Shown here: piece after piece, positions 61,811-64,000 of the stretch
How positions within the stretch are numbered: position 1 is the first letter of the stretch
How the letters are laid out: every line of letters begins with the position of its first letter
Origin: Erysipelotrichaceae bacterium
GTDB lineage: Bacteria > Bacillota_I > Bacilli_A > Erysipelotrichales > Erysipelotrichaceae
Direction: 5' to 3'
Length of the DNA stretch: 64,000 nucleotides
Assembly (NCBI GenBank): GCA_017404205.1
Contig: JAFRCV010000021.1
Span: 62,001 to 126,000, forward strand
Notes under the pieces: generated by a model
Told to the model about the DNA's origin: nothing
The model's input: the letters and a program-made list of their open reading frames with translations, nothing else
Database searches by the model: none
Made by a program: the position numbers and the translations under genes

Positions 61811-63247
61811 TCAATTCCTGCTTCTAATTTTATTCAATAGATTAAATAGTATTTCTTCTTTACAAATTAATAATACTAAACCATAAATAGCGATGCCAAC
61901 AAACACTTCAATAAAGGTGTTAAGCATACTTACACTTAATAGTTTTGTTAAGGCAAAAACACCAAGAGACATCAATATAGTTCCAATTATATAAATGAGA
62001 TAAGAACGATTCTTTAAGTTAAATTTTGTTTCATTTTTTATCATTAAATATTGAACTAAAGTCACTGTGAATTCCGCAATTAAGCTACCAACAACAGCTC
62101 CATATGCACCATATTTTGGTATTAGTAATAAATTAATAATTAAATTAATAGTTGCTCCGGCAATGACACTTTTTGAATATTTATCATACATTCCAGTTGG
62201 CACCATATATTGAATGCCAGTTACATTTGACATAGATATAAATATAATAATTGGACAAGCAAAAATGATTAAATCAGAAATAATTGGTGTATCTGGCAAA
62301 TACCAACTAATGAAATTTTTAGAAATCATCATCATGCCAAAACACATCGGTAGTGCCAATAGCATAGCGATACGCATGGTGTTATTTAATAATTGTGAAG
62401 TGTTGTTTTTCCAGTTTTCATCATTATAAAAACTATTTGTAACTCTTGGTAAAACAACAGCACCAATACTTGTTATAAAATACAAAAACATCTTAACTAT
62501 ATTCATTGATGACAAATAATAAGAGACATGTTCATCACTATATAAATAGCCAATCATTGTTTGATCTAGCATCGTATATATTGATATCGCAATTGTCGGC
62601 ACAAATAAGGCAAATGTGGCTTTAAAATGATTATGATAAGCTTCTTTTAAGGATATTTTTTGAATTTTTATGTATTTGCCCAGTTCAAAAAACATAATAC
62701 CTTGACCAATTAATTCGCTAGATATATTGATAATTATATATTTATAAATATCTTCTGGGTTTTTGCATATAAGCATTATCAAAGAAACGCCCAAAATCTT
62801 TACAATAACATTTCTTATACTTACTTTTTTAAAATCTTCAACACCATAAAAAAACCAAGTTACATCAAGCATTGAGGCAAACATTGTTATACCAGTAATT
62901 AAGAATATTAATTTATTATCATGAACTGTTAAATTAATATATAAATAATATGCCGCCATAGCTATTAGCATATTGCTTATTTGCATAAAAAAGATTTCAA
63001 AAAAAGTTTTGTTTAATTTATCTTTGTTATCTCTTACTTTTGCGATCTCTCTATTGCCGTATGTATTTATTCCCAAAATGCCAAATAGAATAAACCACTG
63101 CATTATTGATCCAGCAAAATTATATGTCCCTAACACTTTTGGAGTAATGTGTTTATATGTATAAGGAACTAAAATAAATGGCAAAATAATTTTTACCATT
63201 TGATACAAAATATTATAAATATAGTTCTTTATTAATTTTTTATCCAT
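61811..63247 (-). CDS. Oligosaccharide (Wzx-type) flippase
   Basis: A 478-residue MOP-superfamily membrane protein with about 13-14 helices. LIKNYIYNILYQMVKIILPFILVPY at the start and LGTYNFAGSIMQWFILFGILGINTYGNREIAK are typical of polysaccharide flippases. It exports lipid-linked repeat units. Overlaps glf by 8 bp. Confidence 0.92.
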   Translation of the reverse strand: MDKKLIKNYIYNILYQMVKIILPFILVPYTYKHITPKVLGTYNFAGSIMQWFILFGILGINTYGNREIAKVRDNKDKLNKTFFEIFFMQISNMLIAMAAYYLYINLTVHDNKLIFLITGITMFASMLDVTWFFYGVEDFKKVSIRNVIVKILGVSLIMLICKNPEDIYKYIIINISSELIGQGIMFFELGKYIKIQKISLKEAYHNHFKATFALFVPTIAISIYTMLDQTMIGYLYSDEHVSYYLSSMNIVKMFLYFITSIGAVVLPRVTNSFYNDENWKNNTSQLLNNTMRIAMLLALPMCFGMMMISKNFISWYLPDTPIISDLIIFACPIIIFISMSNVTGIQYMVPTGMYDKYSKSVIAGATINLIINLLLIPKYGAYGAVVGSLIAEFTVTLVQYLMIKNETKFNLKNRSYLIYIIGTILMSLGVFALTKLLSVSMLNTFIEVFVGIAIYGLVLLICKEEILFNLLNKIRSRN

Positions 63248-64000
63248 TTATAATCTCTTTAACAAATTCCATAGCTCTTAAAGTAATTGCGTCCATATCA
63301 TAGTATTTGTATTCAGCAAGTCTTCCTAAAGCATATAAATTATCTATTTCATTTAATAATTTTAAATATTCATTATATTTATTTTTAGATTCATCAGTAA
63401 AAACAGGATAATAAGGAATATTGCCCTTTATAGCTTTTGGATCATAATCATATGGATATTCAATCGCAATTGTTGATTTATCAATTGGAGGATTAGCCAT
63501 AAATTTTTTATATTCACTGATGCGTGTAAAAGGATGTCTTTGTTTAGGAGTAGGATAATTAACCGTCGCACTATCCTGATAGTCACCTTCAACTGTCTTA
63601 TATTCAAAATCTAAACTACGATATGATAAAGCGCCTAAAGAATAATCAAAAAGTTCATCCAAAATACCCGTATAAACAACAATTCCTTTATATTCTTCAT
63701 TATCAAAATAAATCTTCTTATCTTTTATCTTTAAATGTTCCTTACAATCAGTATTCAACAGCACTTTTATATTCTTGTGATCTAAGATCTTTTCAAACAT
63801 CTTCGTATAGCCATTTAAAGGTATTGCTTGATACGTATTAGTAAAATAATAATTATCATAAGTAATGCTTACTGGGACTCTTGATATTACTTTTGGATCT
63901 AATTGTTCAACATTTAAATTCCATTGTTTCATCGTGTAATACTTAAATACATTTTCAAAAATAAATTCAGCTAATTTCTTTATAGTTGGATCTTCGTCTT
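63240..64000 (-). CDS. glf: UDP-galactopyranose mutase, 5' part outside the window
   Basis: Converts UDP-Galp to UDP-Galf for galactofuranose-containing polysaccharide, using FAD. The frame is open to the window edge: before the internal Met at 63932 it reads KKLAEFIFENVFKYYT, so the gene continues. Visible C-terminal motifs: NEEYKGIVVYTGILDELFDYSLGALSYRSL, YPTPKQRHPFTRISEYKKF, and the flavin end YALGRLAEYKYYDMDAITLRA. The N-terminal Rossmann motif lies beyond the edge. Confidence 0.93.
   Translation of the reverse strand, partial: DEDPTIKKLAEFIFENVFKYYTMKQWNLNVEQLDPKVISRVPVSITYDNYYFTNTYQAIPLNGYTKMFEKILDHKNIKVLLNTDCKEHLKIKDKKIYFDNEEYKGIVVYTGILDELFDYSLGALSYRSLDFEYKTVEGDYQDSATVNYPTPKQRHPFTRISEYKKFMANPPIDKSTIAIEYPYDYDPKAIKGNIPYYPVFTDESKNKYNEYLKLLNEIDNLYALGRLAEYKYYDMDAITLRAMEFVKEIING

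Overview
The window is AT-rich Bacillota DNA with the standard code: TGA is used as a stop (for example gdpP) and TGG encodes Trp. A cell wall is implied by murA, murF, ddl, a VanY-type peptidase, a LysM/M23 peptidase and fosfomycin-sensitive-type MurA. Together with the rpsF-ssb-rpsR-DUF2232-gdpP-rplI-dnaB cluster and the cdaA-cdaR-glmM operon, this points to a Bacilli/Erysipelotrichia-like or related uncultured low-GC gut lineage. The taxon is inferred from gene content, not proven. Most genes lie on the minus strand in tightly overlapping operons.

Layout: 1-1600 is an accessory edge (partial serine recombinase, unknown partner, tRNA-Leu). 1666-2977 is coaX-maf. 3012-5759 is a polyphosphate-polymerase-like (VTC) / DUF4956 / Cthe_2159-type surface cluster. 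5879-8700 is accessory: tRNA-Thr, a DUF3990 protein, a DUF6591 lipoprotein and a decayed gene fragment. 8745-11227 is a lysine-riboswitch-controlled amino-acid ABC importer. 11263-16099 is hslO-dusB-DUF885-glycosyltransferase. 16155-20960 is ychF-tilS-hpt-ftsH. 21000-24124 holds a VTT membrane protein, DegV, a LarC1-only protein and a hydrolase. 24273-28385 is HAD-murA and rpmE-prfA-prmC. 28416-33456 holds ptsH, pgcA, a TrmR-like methyltransferase, a large acidic repeat protein and an SH3-like membrane protein. 33525-42307 is the replication/ribosome/c-di-AMP-hydrolase block with two secreted peptidases. 42557-45274 is accessory: Rpn-type nuclease, Cas9 N-terminal remnant, Fic protein with elaborate operators. 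45275-50730 is hydrolase-murF, ddl, deoD, a 30-residue membrane protein and VanY. 50821-54510 is cdaA-cdaR-glmM. 54585-60620 holds TraB, two tRNAs, membrane genes, PAP2 and tex. 60772-64000 is the end of a surface-polysaccharide locus (glf, flippase, GT2).

Regulatory sequence is readable in many places: a lysine riboswitch, an S6:S18-type rpsF leader, many intrinsic terminators (several shared by convergent genes), and a recurring architecture in which a -10 box sits exactly 6 nt before the ATG with no Shine-Dalgarno sequence. Genes with that architecture (coaX, DUF3990, hslO, ychF, larC, fic, ddl, an alpha/beta hydrolase, traB and probably two more) are predicted to give leaderless mRNAs. 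The best candidates for unusual biology are this leaderless promoter class, the Fic operator array with a second inverted repeat of identical geometry nearby, the acidic repeat protein operon, and the VTC/DUF4956/Cthe_2159 cluster. I did not find a clearly new multi-gene defence or biosynthetic system.
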